A stretch of DNA of 64,000 bases from an uncultured Tenacibaculum sp. (GTDB lineage Bacteria > Bacteroidota > Bacteroidia > Flavobacteriales > Flavobacteriaceae): assembly GCF_947495995.1 (NCBI RefSeq), contig NZ_CANMAX010000007.1:64001-128000 (forward strand), given 5' to 3'. How positions within the stretch are numbered: position 1 is the first letter of the stretch; every line of letters begins with the position of its first letter. This document shows, in pieces, positions 8,056 to 15,255 of the stretch. The position numbers and the translations under genes are program-made. Below the pieces are notes generated by a model. It made no database searches and was not told the origin of the DNA. It worked only from the letters and a program-made list of their open reading frames with translations.

Positions 8056-8089
8056 TAAAAAAAAGAAGAGGATTTTTCCCCTTCTTTTT
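8056..8089 (-). terminator. terminator of the JmjC/cupin-like gene
   Basis: Stem AAGAAGGGG / CCTCTTCTT followed by an eight-T run on the minus strand, immediately after the stop of the gene ending at 8090. Duplicate of the hairpin at 7255-7287. Confidence 0.7.
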
Positions 8090-8959
8090 TTATTTTATGT
8101 TGTTAGCCTTATTTGTTCTTGTAATGGCTTGTTCGTTTTTCCAGTCGATCCAATTCTGACCTTTAATGCGTCGCATTATGTTATCAATTGTTCGCATGAT
8201 AAAGACGTTATAAATGGCTTTTCCTAAGTTTTTAGGGTTTCTTGCTATTGCACGTAGGCTCATTGAAAAACCAGGCGTTACATAGCGCATATAATGCCAA
8301 TAACCTTCAGGCATATATAATACATTACCATGTTCTAATTCTGCAACATGACCTTTAGCTTGTTTTAAAGCTGGCCATTTCTCAAAATCTGGATTATTAA
8401 AGTCTATATCTTCTCTGGTAATTAAAGAATGTGGTATTTTATATAAAAACTTATTCTGTTTTTGATCGAATAAAATACACTTTTTCTTTCCTTCGAAGTG
8501 AAAATGGAAGATGTTAGCTAAGTCAATATCATAATGCATGAAAGTATAAGAATCTCTACCTCCAAAGAACAACATCGGTAAGCCTTTCATTAATCTTAAA
8601 CCAAAATCAGGAAAAGAAAAATCTTTTTGTAAAACAGGCACTTCCTTTAAAACGTTCCATAGAAATATTCTAAACTTAGTAGGTTCACGCTTCAGTAAAT
8701 CAACATACTCACTCATCTTCATTGTAGCGTGTGGTTCGTTAAAACCATCTTTATAATCTACAGGTCTATCATCGTATAAAGGAACAGTTTTGTCTCCAGC
8801 AACTTCTTTCATGTATTCTAAAGACCACTTAGAATATGCTGGCCAATCTTCAATAAAACGCTCAATAACAACAGGTTTTTGAGGCTTGAAATAATTTTTG
8901 ATAAAGTCTTCTTTAGTAATCGTTTCGACCCTATCTATTTGTTCCAATTGTAATCCCAT
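8090..8959 (-). CDS. cupin-like / JmjC-domain Fe(II)-2-oxoglutarate oxygenase
   Basis: A 289-residue soluble protein of the cupin_8/JmjC group, relatives of which hydroxylate protein side chains. The start KPVVIERFIEDWPAYSKWSL is the family N-terminus. The iron site is visible as FMHYDIDLANIFHFHFEGKK cut at its ends (His-x-Asp in MHYDID) and a distal His in PEGYWHYMRY. FEGKKKCILFDQ matches the usual F.G.K...L strand. The gene has its own terminator and sits between bioB and the duplicated zinc-ribbon/RiPP block. A role in modifying the nearby precursor is possible but unproved; it may equally be an unlinked housekeeping hydroxylase. Confidence 0.85.
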   Translation of the reverse strand: MGLQLEQIDRVETITKEDFIKNYFKPQKPVVIERFIEDWPAYSKWSLEYMKEVAGDKTVPLYDDRPVDYKDGFNEPHATMKMSEYVDLLKREPTKFRIFLWNVLKEVPVLQKDFSFPDFGLRLMKGLPMLFFGGRDSYTFMHYDIDLANIFHFHFEGKKKCILFDQKQNKFLYKIPHSLITREDIDFNNPDFEKWPALKQAKGHVAELEHGNVLYMPEGYWHYMRYVTPGFSMSLRAIARNPKNLGKAIYNVFIMRTIDNIMRRIKGQNWIDWKNEQAITRTNKANNIK

Positions 8960-9055
8960 TAGTCAAATTTTGATAACAGCAAAGTTAAGAAAACGTTACG
9001 AAACCTTTTTTAAAAGTAATTGTTAAAATAAATTATCCTATTTGTAATATCTATT

Positions 9056-10153
9056 TTATGCTTTTACTTGCTTAGCTTCTTGTTTTTTAATTTCATTTCT
9101 TTCAATCTTATGACCTGGTCTAGTCCATTTTGGTTTTTCTCCTAAATCATTATATTGAGAGTCTTCAGCCTCAACAGTTTTAGGTTGCATTTTCTTGATA
9201 AATGGCTTTTGAGGGTTTAATCCAAGTAACTCGAATAACTTCATGTCCTCGTTTACATCTGGATTTGGAGTAGTTAATAACTTGTCTCCAGCAAAAATTG
9301 AATTCGCTCCAGCGAAGAAACACATTGTTTGTCCTTCTTGACTCATTTGTGTTCTACCGGCAGATAAACGAACTTGAGTTTCTGGCATTACAATACGTGT
9401 TGTAGCAACCATGCGTACCATTTCCCAAATTGAAACAGGTTTTTGATCTTCTAATGGAGTTCCATCAACAGCTACTAAAGCGTTAATTGGTACAGATTCT
9501 GGTTGTGGATTTAATGTAGATAAAGCTACTAACATTCCTGCTCTATCTTCAATAGCTTCACCCATTCCAATAATTCCACCAGAACAAACTGTTACGTTTG
9601 TTTTACGAACGTTATCGATAGTTTCTAAACGATCTTCAAATCCTCTAGTTGAAATTACTTCTTTATAGTATTCTTCAGATGAATCTAAATTGTGGTTATA
9701 AGCATATAAACCAGCTTCAGCTAAACGGTGTGCTTGATTTTCAGTAATCATACCTAATGTACAACAAACCTCCATATCTAGCTTATTAATAGTTCGAACC
9801 ATTTCTAATACTTGATCAAATTCTGGTCCGTCTTTCACATTTCTCCAAGCTGCACCCATACAAACTCTCGAACTTCCAGATGCTTTAGCACGTAGTGCTT
9901 GTGCTTTTACATGACTTACACTCATTAAGTCGTTTCCTTCTACATCTGTATGATATCTTGCTGCTTGTGGACAATATCCACAGTCTTCTGGGCATCCTCC
10001 TGTCTTTATAGAAAGTAACGTAGATACCTGTACTGTATTTGGATCGTGATGTTTACGGTGTATTGTAGCTGCATCATATAACAGCTCCATCATTGGTTTA
10101 TTATAAATCGCTAAAATTTCTTCTTTAGTCCAGTTATGTCTAGTCTCACTCAT
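9056..10153 (-). CDS. bioB: biotin synthase BioB
   Basis: Radical-SAM enzyme that inserts sulfur into dethiobiotin. The 365-residue product has the CxxxCxxC cluster motif as CPEDCGYC (Cys54, Cys58, Cys61), plus the [2Fe-2S] region and the YNHNLDSSEEYY, GGIIGMGE and RLSAGR segments of BioB. The C-terminal 30 residues are a charged tail. It closes the biotin cluster and follows the ketosynthase gene by 54 bases. Confidence 0.97.
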   Translation of the reverse strand: MSETRHNWTKEEILAIYNKPMMELLYDAATIHRKHHDPNTVQVSTLLSIKTGGCPEDCGYCPQAARYHTDVEGNDLMSVSHVKAQALRAKASGSSRVCMGAAWRNVKDGPEFDQVLEMVRTINKLDMEVCCTLGMITENQAHRLAEAGLYAYNHNLDSSEEYYKEVISTRGFEDRLETIDNVRKTNVTVCSGGIIGMGEAIEDRAGMLVALSTLNPQPESVPINALVAVDGTPLEDQKPVSIWEMVRMVATTRIVMPETQVRLSAGRTQMSQEGQTMCFFAGANSIFAGDKLLTTPNPDVNEDMKLFELLGLNPQKPFIKKMQPKTVEAEDSQYNDLGEKPKWTRPGHKIERNEIKKQEAKQVKA

Positions 10154-10176
10154 ATAGTCGTCATTGTTTGCGTTAT

Positions 10177-10184
10177 CAAAAGTA
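10177..10184 (-). promoter_or_regulatory. candidate -7 element for bioB
   Basis: TACTTTTG on the minus strand, 23 bases upstream of the bioB ATG, fits TAnnTTTG. No BirA-type operator palindrome was recognised. Confidence 0.3.
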
Positions 10185-10207
10185 GGAAAACTAATTGTAT
10201 TATTATA

Positions 10208-11359
10208 CTATTTTGAAATTAAAACTGAAACAGCATTACCTCCAAAACCAACAGCATTTACTATTATTTTTTTTATTTGTTTAGGCTTCTTTTGTGGTTG
10301 AGCAAAAGGAACTTCGATTAGTTTTTGATGAGTCAACATGAGTAAACCTAACTCAAAATTTAGAAGCCCAGATGCACCAAAAGTATGTCCTAATTTCCAT
10401 TTATTGGTAGTTAAAAAAGGTTGATGATTTCCAAATACTTTTTTAACTGCATTAATTTCTGAAGAATCTCCTTTTATAGTTCCAGGAGCATGCATTACGA
10501 TGGCATCTACTTCATCTAAATCGATGTTTTTACAAGCCATTTTCATCGATTTTTGAAAACATTCAGCATCAGCAGTAACAGATGTATTATGTTTTAAAAC
10601 TTCAGTAGCGTAACCGATACCTTTAATTTTTGCTATAGTATTTTCAGTTATTTCATTTTCTAAACATACAGCGGCAGCACCTTCGCCTAAAACCATCGTA
10701 TTTTTTGTTTTTTCTAAGTCAAAAGCTTTACAAGGATAACCTTCAGTTTCTTTAGAATATACTTTTAAAGCTTTCATTTGTGCTACGGTAAATTCAGTTA
10801 ACGGAGCTTCACTTCCACCAACTAAAAATTTATCGCATAAACCTGCTTGTAACCAAGCTACACCATTAAGTAAAGAGTGTAAGGCTGTAGAGCAAGTAAT
10901 AGAATGAGATATTTCTGGTCCGTTACTTTTTAAGTCGTGTGCGATCCAAGAAGAAATATTACCAAGTGTTGTTGTTGGCGAGCTTAATGTTGATGAAGTT
11001 CCTGTTTGTAAAAACTCTTCATGGTATTTTTCAAATAAAGCTGTAGCTCCTCGAGAAGAACCAATATTAATTCCAAAATCATCACCAGTTTTCCAACCTG
11101 CTTTTTGCGTAGCTATACGTGAAGCATAAATAGCAAATAAAACAGTGTTATCTAGGTTTTTATATTTATTGTCAGCTTTTCTTAATGCCGATATAGCTTC
11201 TAAATCTTCATCTGCAATCCTTGCCACCCATTCTGTAAAGTTTTTAAAGGTGGTTTTAGTCATTCTATGATTAGTATCTAAATAACTATTCCATACTTCT
11301 TCCGAAGTTTTTCCTAAAGGAGAAATTGATGCAAATGCTGAAATTGATATAGGTTTCAA
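10208..11359 (-). CDS. beta-ketoacyl synthase of the biotin cluster
   Basis: A 383-residue condensing enzyme of the KAS I/II (FabF) type. The catalytic Cys is in SITCSTALHS (about residue 156) and the two His in VMHAPGT (about 289) and KLGHTFGAS (about 324), so the Cys-His-His triad is intact. It lies between bioA and bioB, while no bioC, bioH, bioG or bioW gene is visible, which suggests a role in building the pimeloyl chain; that is inference. The start is TTG (the frame has no nearby ATG) and the family N-terminus ISISAFASISPLG follows it directly. Confidence 0.85.
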   Translation of the reverse strand: MKPISISAFASISPLGKTSEEVWNSYLDTNHRMTKTTFKNFTEWVARIADEDLEAISALRKADNKYKNLDNTVLFAIYASRIATQKAGWKTGDDFGINIGSSRGATALFEKYHEEFLQTGTSSTLSSPTTTLGNISSWIAHDLKSNGPEISHSITCSTALHSLLNGVAWLQAGLCDKFLVGGSEAPLTEFTVAQMKALKVYSKETEGYPCKAFDLEKTKNTMVLGEGAAAVCLENEITENTIAKIKGIGYATEVLKHNTSVTADAECFQKSMKMACKNIDLDEVDAIVMHAPGTIKGDSSEINAVKKVFGNHQPFLTTNKWKLGHTFGASGLLNFELGLLMLTHQKLIEVPFAQPQKKPKQIKKIIVNAVGFGGNAVSVLISK

Positions 11360-11501
11360 TACAAAAAAATTTCAGCAAAATTAAGGTTAAAAAGATAAAG
11401 AAATAGAACTGTTTCAGTTTTTAACAAGAAAGCTAAAAATGAAAATCTTTACAAATCGTTGTAACAAGTAAAGCTAGAAATAGTCTTATTGAAAAAACAG
11501 T

Positions 11502-11948
11502 ATGAACGAAAGACCTCAAAAAAGTTGGTTTGGTAGAAATTGGCCTTGGGCTTTGCCTGTTGGTTGTTGCTCTGGATGTTTAATCCTAATTTTAGTATTT
11601 GTTTTCGGTTTGGGAGCTGCTATTTTCGGATTTGTAAACGAGTTTGTAGATGCTTCACCTCTTGATGAAGTTATCGAATTGGCCAAACAAAATGAAAGAG
11701 TTGTCGAATTATTAGGAGAAGATATCGATTCTGAAGGATTTCCTAACGGAAATATTTCAATCAAAGATGACGGAGGAGAGGTTGATTTCTTGATAGAAAT
11801 TGCTGGAGATAAAGGAGAAGGAAACCTTGTTGTAAAAGGAATTCGAGTTGATGGAAAATGGGTGTACGAAGAATTATATGTACTGATTAAAGAAACAGGG
11901 GAACAAATTAATTTATTAGAGAAAGAAAAGATTCTAGAGAGTATCTAG
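11502..11948 (+). CDS. Coa1-family membrane protein
   Basis: A 148-residue protein with one N-terminal transmembrane helix (about residues 16-45, preceded by a Cys-rich PVGCCSGC) and a C-terminal domain of short strands ending GEGNLVVKGIRVDGKWVYEE. This resembles the cytochrome c oxidase assembly factor Coa1/Tim21-like family common in flavobacteria. It is the only plus-strand gene inside the biotin cluster and overlaps the 3' end of bioA by 15 bases. Family assignment moderate; function inferred. Confidence 0.65.
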   Translation: MNERPQKSWFGRNWPWALPVGCCSGCLILILVFVFGLGAAIFGFVNEFVDASPLDEVIELAKQNERVVELLGEDIDSEGFPNGNISIKDDGGEVDFLIEIAGDKGEGNLVVKGIRVDGKWVYEELYVLIKETGEQINLLEKEKILESI

Positions 11949-13199
11949 AACCTTTTCTATAGTAACATATATTTTTTCTAATTGTTCATCTGTAATTACA
12001 TACGGAACTTGAATGTAAATGGTGTTTCCTAAAGGTCTTAAAAACACACCTTCTTTCATAAAAGAAGATAATAATAAGTCTCTTAAAGTTCCATAACGTT
12101 CCATGTTTGTGTCTAAATCTAAAGCGAAAATGACTCCAATAGATCGGGTTGATTTTACTTTAGCGTGTGTTTTGATTTTTTCACTAAAGGCAATATGTGA
12201 TGTGCTAATTCGCTGAATATTATCTTGAATCTCTTCAGAAGTTAATAAATCTATACTTGCAATTGCAGCCGCACAACCGATCGGATTCGCGGAATAGGTA
12301 TGACAATGGAAATAGCCTTTTGCAATATCGTTACTTAAAAAAGCATCGTAGATTTTCTGAGTACAAGAAGTAATTGCCATCGGAACTAATCCACCAGTTA
12401 AAGCTTTACTTAAACAAATAATATCTGGTTTCGTAGATACATGATCTGAAGCAAAGTTTTTTCCTGTTTTACCAAAACCAGTCATTACTTCATCTGCAAT
12501 AGTTAAAACATCATTGTTTCTACAATATTCAATAATTTGATTTAATCCTTCAATATTGTGAATTTTCATTCCGGCAGCTCCTTGCACAATAGGTTCGTAA
12601 ACAAAAGCTGCTATTTTATTATTGGCAATAATTTCAGATAACTGTTCTAAGATTTCAGTGTGATTCTCTCCATTTGGTACTGGAATTCTATGAATATTTA
12701 TTAGAAAATCTTCAAAAGGTCCGTTATAAACTGAAAGTCCAGATGTAGACATGGCTCCGAAAGTATCTCCGTGAAAACCATTTTCAAAAGCAATAAAAGT
12801 TGTGCGTTTGTCTCCAATATTGAAATAATACTGTAAAGCCATTTTTATAGCCGATTCTACAGCTGTTGAACCATTATCGTTAAAGAAAATTTTAGCTTGA
12901 TTTTCAGGAAGAATTTGAATTAGTTTTTCTGAAAGTTCTACAGCAGCAGGATGTGTAAAGTCACTAAACATGATTTGATCCAATTGCTGCATTTGCTGAT
13001 AAACACGATTGGTGATAAAATCGTTACAATGACCAAACATACATGTGTACCAAGAGGAAATAGCATCGATATATTCGTTACCATGTTCATCTGTAAGGAT
13101 ACATCCTTTAGCTTTTACAATTCCTAAACTATTCGGGTGTGTTTGGTGTTGTTTTAAAGGATGCCAAATGTGTTTTTTATCGCGTTCTTGTAGTGTCAT
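11934..13199 (-). CDS. bioA: adenosylmethionine-8-amino-7-oxononanoate aminotransferase
   Basis: PLP enzyme that converts KAPA to DAPA using SAM as amino donor. The 421-residue protein starts with KKHIWHPLKQHQ, has the SSWYTCMFGHCN substrate loop, the DEVMTGFGKTGK segment and the PLP lysine in LSKALTGGLVPMA (about residue 265). The 3' end overlaps the convergent Coa1-like gene. Upstream, the 160-base space to the GIY-YIG gene is filled with palindromic repeats. Confidence 0.96.
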   Translation of the reverse strand: MTLQERDKKHIWHPLKQHQTHPNSLGIVKAKGCILTDEHGNEYIDAISSWYTCMFGHCNDFITNRVYQQMQQLDQIMFSDFTHPAAVELSEKLIQILPENQAKIFFNDNGSTAVESAIKMALQYYFNIGDKRTTFIAFENGFHGDTFGAMSTSGLSVYNGPFEDFLINIHRIPVPNGENHTEILEQLSEIIANNKIAAFVYEPIVQGAAGMKIHNIEGLNQIIEYCRNNDVLTIADEVMTGFGKTGKNFASDHVSTKPDIICLSKALTGGLVPMAITSCTQKIYDAFLSNDIAKGYFHCHTYSANPIGCAAAIASIDLLTSEEIQDNIQRISTSHIAFSEKIKTHAKVKSTRSIGVIFALDLDTNMERYGTLRDLLLSSFMKEGVFLRPLGNTIYIQVPYVITDEQLEKIYVTIEKVLDTL

Positions 13200-13220
13200 G
13201 GTTTCGTTCTATTAATTAAC

Positions 13221-13276
13221 GTTATGCTGAACTTAATTCATCATTAATGAGACCCTGAAATAAATTCAGGGTGACG
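13221..13276. repeat. gene-less (MITE-like) form of the GIY-YIG element
   Basis: Here the left palindrome arm (TTATGCTGAACTTAA) joins directly to TTCATCATTAATGAGACC and the right palindrome (CCCTGAAATAAATTCAGGG). Read on the minus strand this is the element's 5' palindrome, its ATGATGAA start and then the 3' palindrome half, as if the GIY-YIG body had been deleted. Confidence 0.6.
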
Positions 13277-13360
13277 TTTACTAATTTTTAGCAAAAATAG
13301 TTGTTTTAATAAGATCTAGAGATTGCCGTCATGCTGAACTTGTTTCAGCATCGCATCAAA
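13239..13360. repeat. direct repeat flanking GIY-YIG gene 1, left copy
   Basis: About 120 bases (start-codon region, CCCTGAA palindrome, spacer with TTGTTTTAATAA..ATCTAGAGA, ATGCTGAA palindrome, CATCAAA) recur at 13640-13760. The GIY-YIG gene lies between the two copies. Confidence 0.75.
13328..13353. repeat. ATGCTGAA palindrome (3' border of GIY-YIG 1)
   Basis: Imperfect palindrome GTCATGCTGAA-cttg-TTTCAGCATCGC, nine bases past the GIY-YIG stop. Sister copies at 13729-13753, 14457-14481 and, inside bioF, 15907-15931. Confidence 0.85.
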
Positions 13361-13361
13361 A

Positions 13362-13643
13362 TTAATATTCTAGTGTTTTTAAAGTTGGATTTACTTTTTT
13401 AATCAAGTTTATTTTCCATTCCTTATGCCAATTCTTTAGTTGTTTTTCTCTTGAAATGGCTTGGTGAATGTCTGAAAACTTTTCAAAGTAAATTAAATCT
13501 GATAAATTATACTTTTTAGTAAAAGCAGAACCAACTCCTTGTTTATGTTCTAGAATTCGTTTTTCTAAATTGGAGGTAACTCCAATATAAAAAGTCGTTC
13601 TATATGTATTTGTAAGTATGTAAACAAAGCTTTGTTTCATCAT
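13362..13643 (-). CDS. GIY-YIG nuclease-like protein, copy 1
   Basis: A 93-residue single-domain protein with VYILTN (GIY position) and YIGVT (YIG position), Arg in EKRILEHKQG and a C-terminal SREKQLKNWHKEWK helix, the layout of the small GIY-YIG family related to UPF0213/YhbQ. It differs from the copy at 14485-14763 by about five residues. Palindromes border it on both sides and the 5' one ends seven bases before the ATG codons. It splits bioA from bioD. A mobile or repeat-associated role is more likely than a biotin role. Confidence 0.9.
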   Translation of the reverse strand: MMKQSFVYILTNTYRTTFYIGVTSNLEKRILEHKQGVGSAFTKKYNLSDLIYFEKFSDIHQAISREKQLKNWHKEWKINLIKKVNPTLKTLEY

Positions 13644-13650
13644 TAATGAG

Positions 13651-13675
13651 ACCCTGAAATAAATTCAGGGTGACG
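13651..13675. repeat. CCCTGAA palindrome (5' border of GIY-YIG 1)
   Basis: GACCCTGAAATAAATTCAGGGTGAC, a 9-bp-arm palindrome just upstream of the GIY-YIG start; sister copies at 13251-13275 and 14772-14796. Confidence 0.85.
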
Positions 13676-13728
13676 ATTTATAAGTTTCAAAACAAAAATA
13701 ATTGTTTTAATAAAATCTAGAGAGTACC

Positions 13729-13753
13729 GTTATACTGAACTTGTTTCAGTATC
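13729..13753. repeat. ATGCTGAA-type palindrome, diverged but compensatory
   Basis: GTTATACTGAA-cttg-TTTCAGTATC. Both arms changed together (GC to AC, GC to GT), so pairing is kept. Confidence 0.75.
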
Positions 13754-13797
13754 ACATCAAAAAAGTAAGCTTCAGATATTCTAATAAAATTAGATTA

Positions 13798-14415
13798 TTA
13801 CAACTTATCTTTAAACAGTTCAGCGTACTCTCGAATTACATTCTGATCGATGTAAGGCTCTTCTTCAATTCTTCCAATTACAGGAACTCCACTCATTTTT
13901 TTTATGATACTTTCTGTGGTTGGATGCTCATCTCCACTAAAAATTAAAGAAATATCAAACCCTTTTTCTTTCAGTAAATTTAAAGTTAGTAAGGTGTGAT
14001 TAATACTTCCTAAATAATGACGAGAAACTACAATAACTTTATAATCAGGTTGAATTAAATCTAAAATAGTATGGGCGTCGTTTAAAGGAACTAAAAGTCC
14101 ACCAGCACCTTCGATAACTAAATTATTTTGAGTTTCTGGAGCTTTAATTTGATTGATGTCAATCGTAATTCCATCAATTTCAGCAGAAGCATGCGGACTC
14201 ATTGGTGTTTTTAACGCATAGCTATTTGGATGAAAAACAGACTTTTTGTTTGTTACTAACTTTTCTACTTTATGTGTATCTGAATAATCTAAATCGCCAG
14301 ATTGGATTGGTTTCCAATAATCAGCTTCTAAAGCTTCTGTAATAATTGCTGAAGCAACAGTTTTTCCTACCTCTGTAGAAATACCGGTGATAAAATATTT
14401 TTGTCGTTTCATCAT
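13798..14415 (-). CDS. bioD: dethiobiotin synthetase
   Basis: ATP-dependent carboxylase that closes the ureido ring of DAPA to dethiobiotin. The 205-residue protein has the P-loop GISTEVGKTVAS (Gly11 to Thr19), KPIQSGDLDYSD and the VIEGAGGLLVPLN motif of BioD. It is flanked on both sides by GIY-YIG elements, so it is separated from both bioA and bioF, yet all lie on one strand and could still be co-transcribed. Confidence 0.95.
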   Translation of the reverse strand: MMKRQKYFITGISTEVGKTVASAIITEALEADYWKPIQSGDLDYSDTHKVEKLVTNKKSVFHPNSYALKTPMSPHASAEIDGITIDINQIKAPETQNNLVIEGAGGLLVPLNDAHTILDLIQPDYKVIVVSRHYLGSINHTLLTLNLLKEKGFDISLIFSGDEHPTTESIIKKMSGVPVIGRIEEEPYIDQNVIREYAELFKDKL

Positions 14416-14456
14416 AAAACAAAAGTAGTAAGTTTCAAATAAAAATCAGTAGTATC

Positions 14457-14481
14457 GTCATGCTGAATTTAGTTCAGCATC
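14457..14481. repeat. ATGCTGAA palindrome (3' border of GIY-YIG 2)
   Basis: GTCATGCTGAA-ttta-GTTCAGCATC, four bases from the stop of the second GIY-YIG gene. Confidence 0.85.
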
Positions 14482-14484
14482 ACA

Positions 14485-14763
14485 TCAAACATCTAATGTT
14501 TTTAAAACTGGATTTACTTTTTTAATCAAGTTTATTTTCCATTCTTTACGCCAATTCTTTAGTTGTTTTTCTCTTGAAATAGCTTGGTGAATGTCTGAAA
14601 ATTTTTCAAAGTAAATTAAATCTGATAAATTATACTTTTTAGTAAAAGCAGAACCAATTCCTTGTTTGTGCTCTAGAATTCGCTTTTCTAAATTTGAAGT
14701 AACTCCAATATAAAAAGTTGTTCTATATGTATTTGTAAGTATGTAAACAAAGCTTTGTTTCAT
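14485..14763 (-). CDS. GIY-YIG nuclease-like protein, copy 2
   Basis: A 92-residue near-twin of the gene at 13362-13643 (changes V/I, H/R, T/V, E/D, Y/V). The frame is open further upstream, but that extension only translates the palindrome (it reads LNLFQGP), so the ATG at 14763 is chosen. The same 5' CCCTGAA and 3' ATGCTGAA palindromes border it. It sits between bioD and a DUF2007 gene. High identity at protein and DNA level suggests recent copying or gene conversion. Confidence 0.9.
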   Translation of the reverse strand: MKQSFVYILTNTYRTTFYIGVTSNLEKRILEHKQGIGSAFTKKYNLSDLIYFEKFSDIHQAISREKQLKNWRKEWKINLIKKVNPVLKTLDV

Positions 14764-14771
14764 TATGATGG

Positions 14772-14796
14772 GACCCTGAAATAAATTCAGGGAGAC
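14772..14796. repeat. CCCTGAA palindrome (5' border of GIY-YIG 2)
   Basis: GACCCTGAAATAAATTCAGGGAGAC, eight bases upstream of the GIY-YIG ATG. Confidence 0.85.
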
Positions 14797-14865
14797 GTTC
14801 TCAATTTTCAATAAAAGTAATGAACCATGGTAAAGTATGTAAAATAATATTTCTTATACTTTTTT

Positions 14866-15246
14866 TCATTTAAAGATTGTTTTACAATCGTTACAAATTA
14901 ATTTTCGTGGTTCAAAAAATAGGAAAAGCATGTAAAAGAAATTCTTTCGCTGTACATCGGCTACTAAAATCCTTGTAGAATTACAATTCGGACAATGAAT
15001 GGCATTACCTTTATTGTCAGTTTCATAAGTTCTGATGTCGTTATAAATTTCAGAAGCTTTTTTTAAATCTTGATTAAAAACTAAAAGTTTTACACCACCA
15101 ATAGCTTGACTAATCAATGGATCTGAGTCTATTGTAGTTTCATCCATTAACATGGTTCTAATGTTTTCAGAATCTAACTTAGATTTCACCAGTTGAGCTT
15201 CAGTGGAATATTCAAAAACAGCTAAAATTGTATAATCGTCTCTCAT
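14866..15246 (-). CDS. DUF2007-domain protein with C-terminal zinc ribbon
   Basis: A 126-residue protein. The first 75 residues have the DUF2007 signature (YTILAVFEYSTEAQLVKSKL, GGVKLLVFNQDLKKASEI), a PII-like signal-transducing fold. The C-terminus has HCPNCNS and LICNDCKTIF, a CxxC/CxxC zinc ribbon, with a hydrophobic FFYMLFLFFEP between the knuckles. The gene starts nine bases after the bioF stop and so is probably in the biotin operon. Function unknown. Confidence 0.8.
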   Translation of the reverse strand: MRDDYTILAVFEYSTEAQLVKSKLDSENIRTMLMDETTIDSDPLISQAIGGVKLLVFNQDLKKASEIYNDIRTYETDNKGNAIHCPNCNSTRILVADVQRKNFFYMLFLFFEPRKLICNDCKTIFK

Positions 15247-15255
15247 TTTTCTATT

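Larger units (their letters stand above)
7773..8089. repeat. segmental duplication, copy B
   Basis: Second copy of the block at 6958-7290. It carries the rseP tail, zinc-ribbon gene and terminator. A perfect-looking inverted repeat (CGTCTCTT...AAGAGACG, 7803-7831) replaces the rseP-ribbon junction of copy A. Confidence 0.85.
13640..13760. repeat. direct repeat flanking GIY-YIG gene 1, right copy
   Basis: Counterpart of 13239-13360, with scattered substitutions; the palindrome here has drifted to TATACTGAA/TTCAGTATC. Confidence 0.75.

Noticed and set aside
14764..14811. Upstream extension of GIY-YIG copy 2 (16 extra residues)
   Set aside because: The extension only translates the palindrome, and copy 1 begins at the corresponding ATG.
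13200..14865. A full transposon or IS element
   Set aside because: No DDE or HUH transposase, and no terminal repeats beyond the palindromes.
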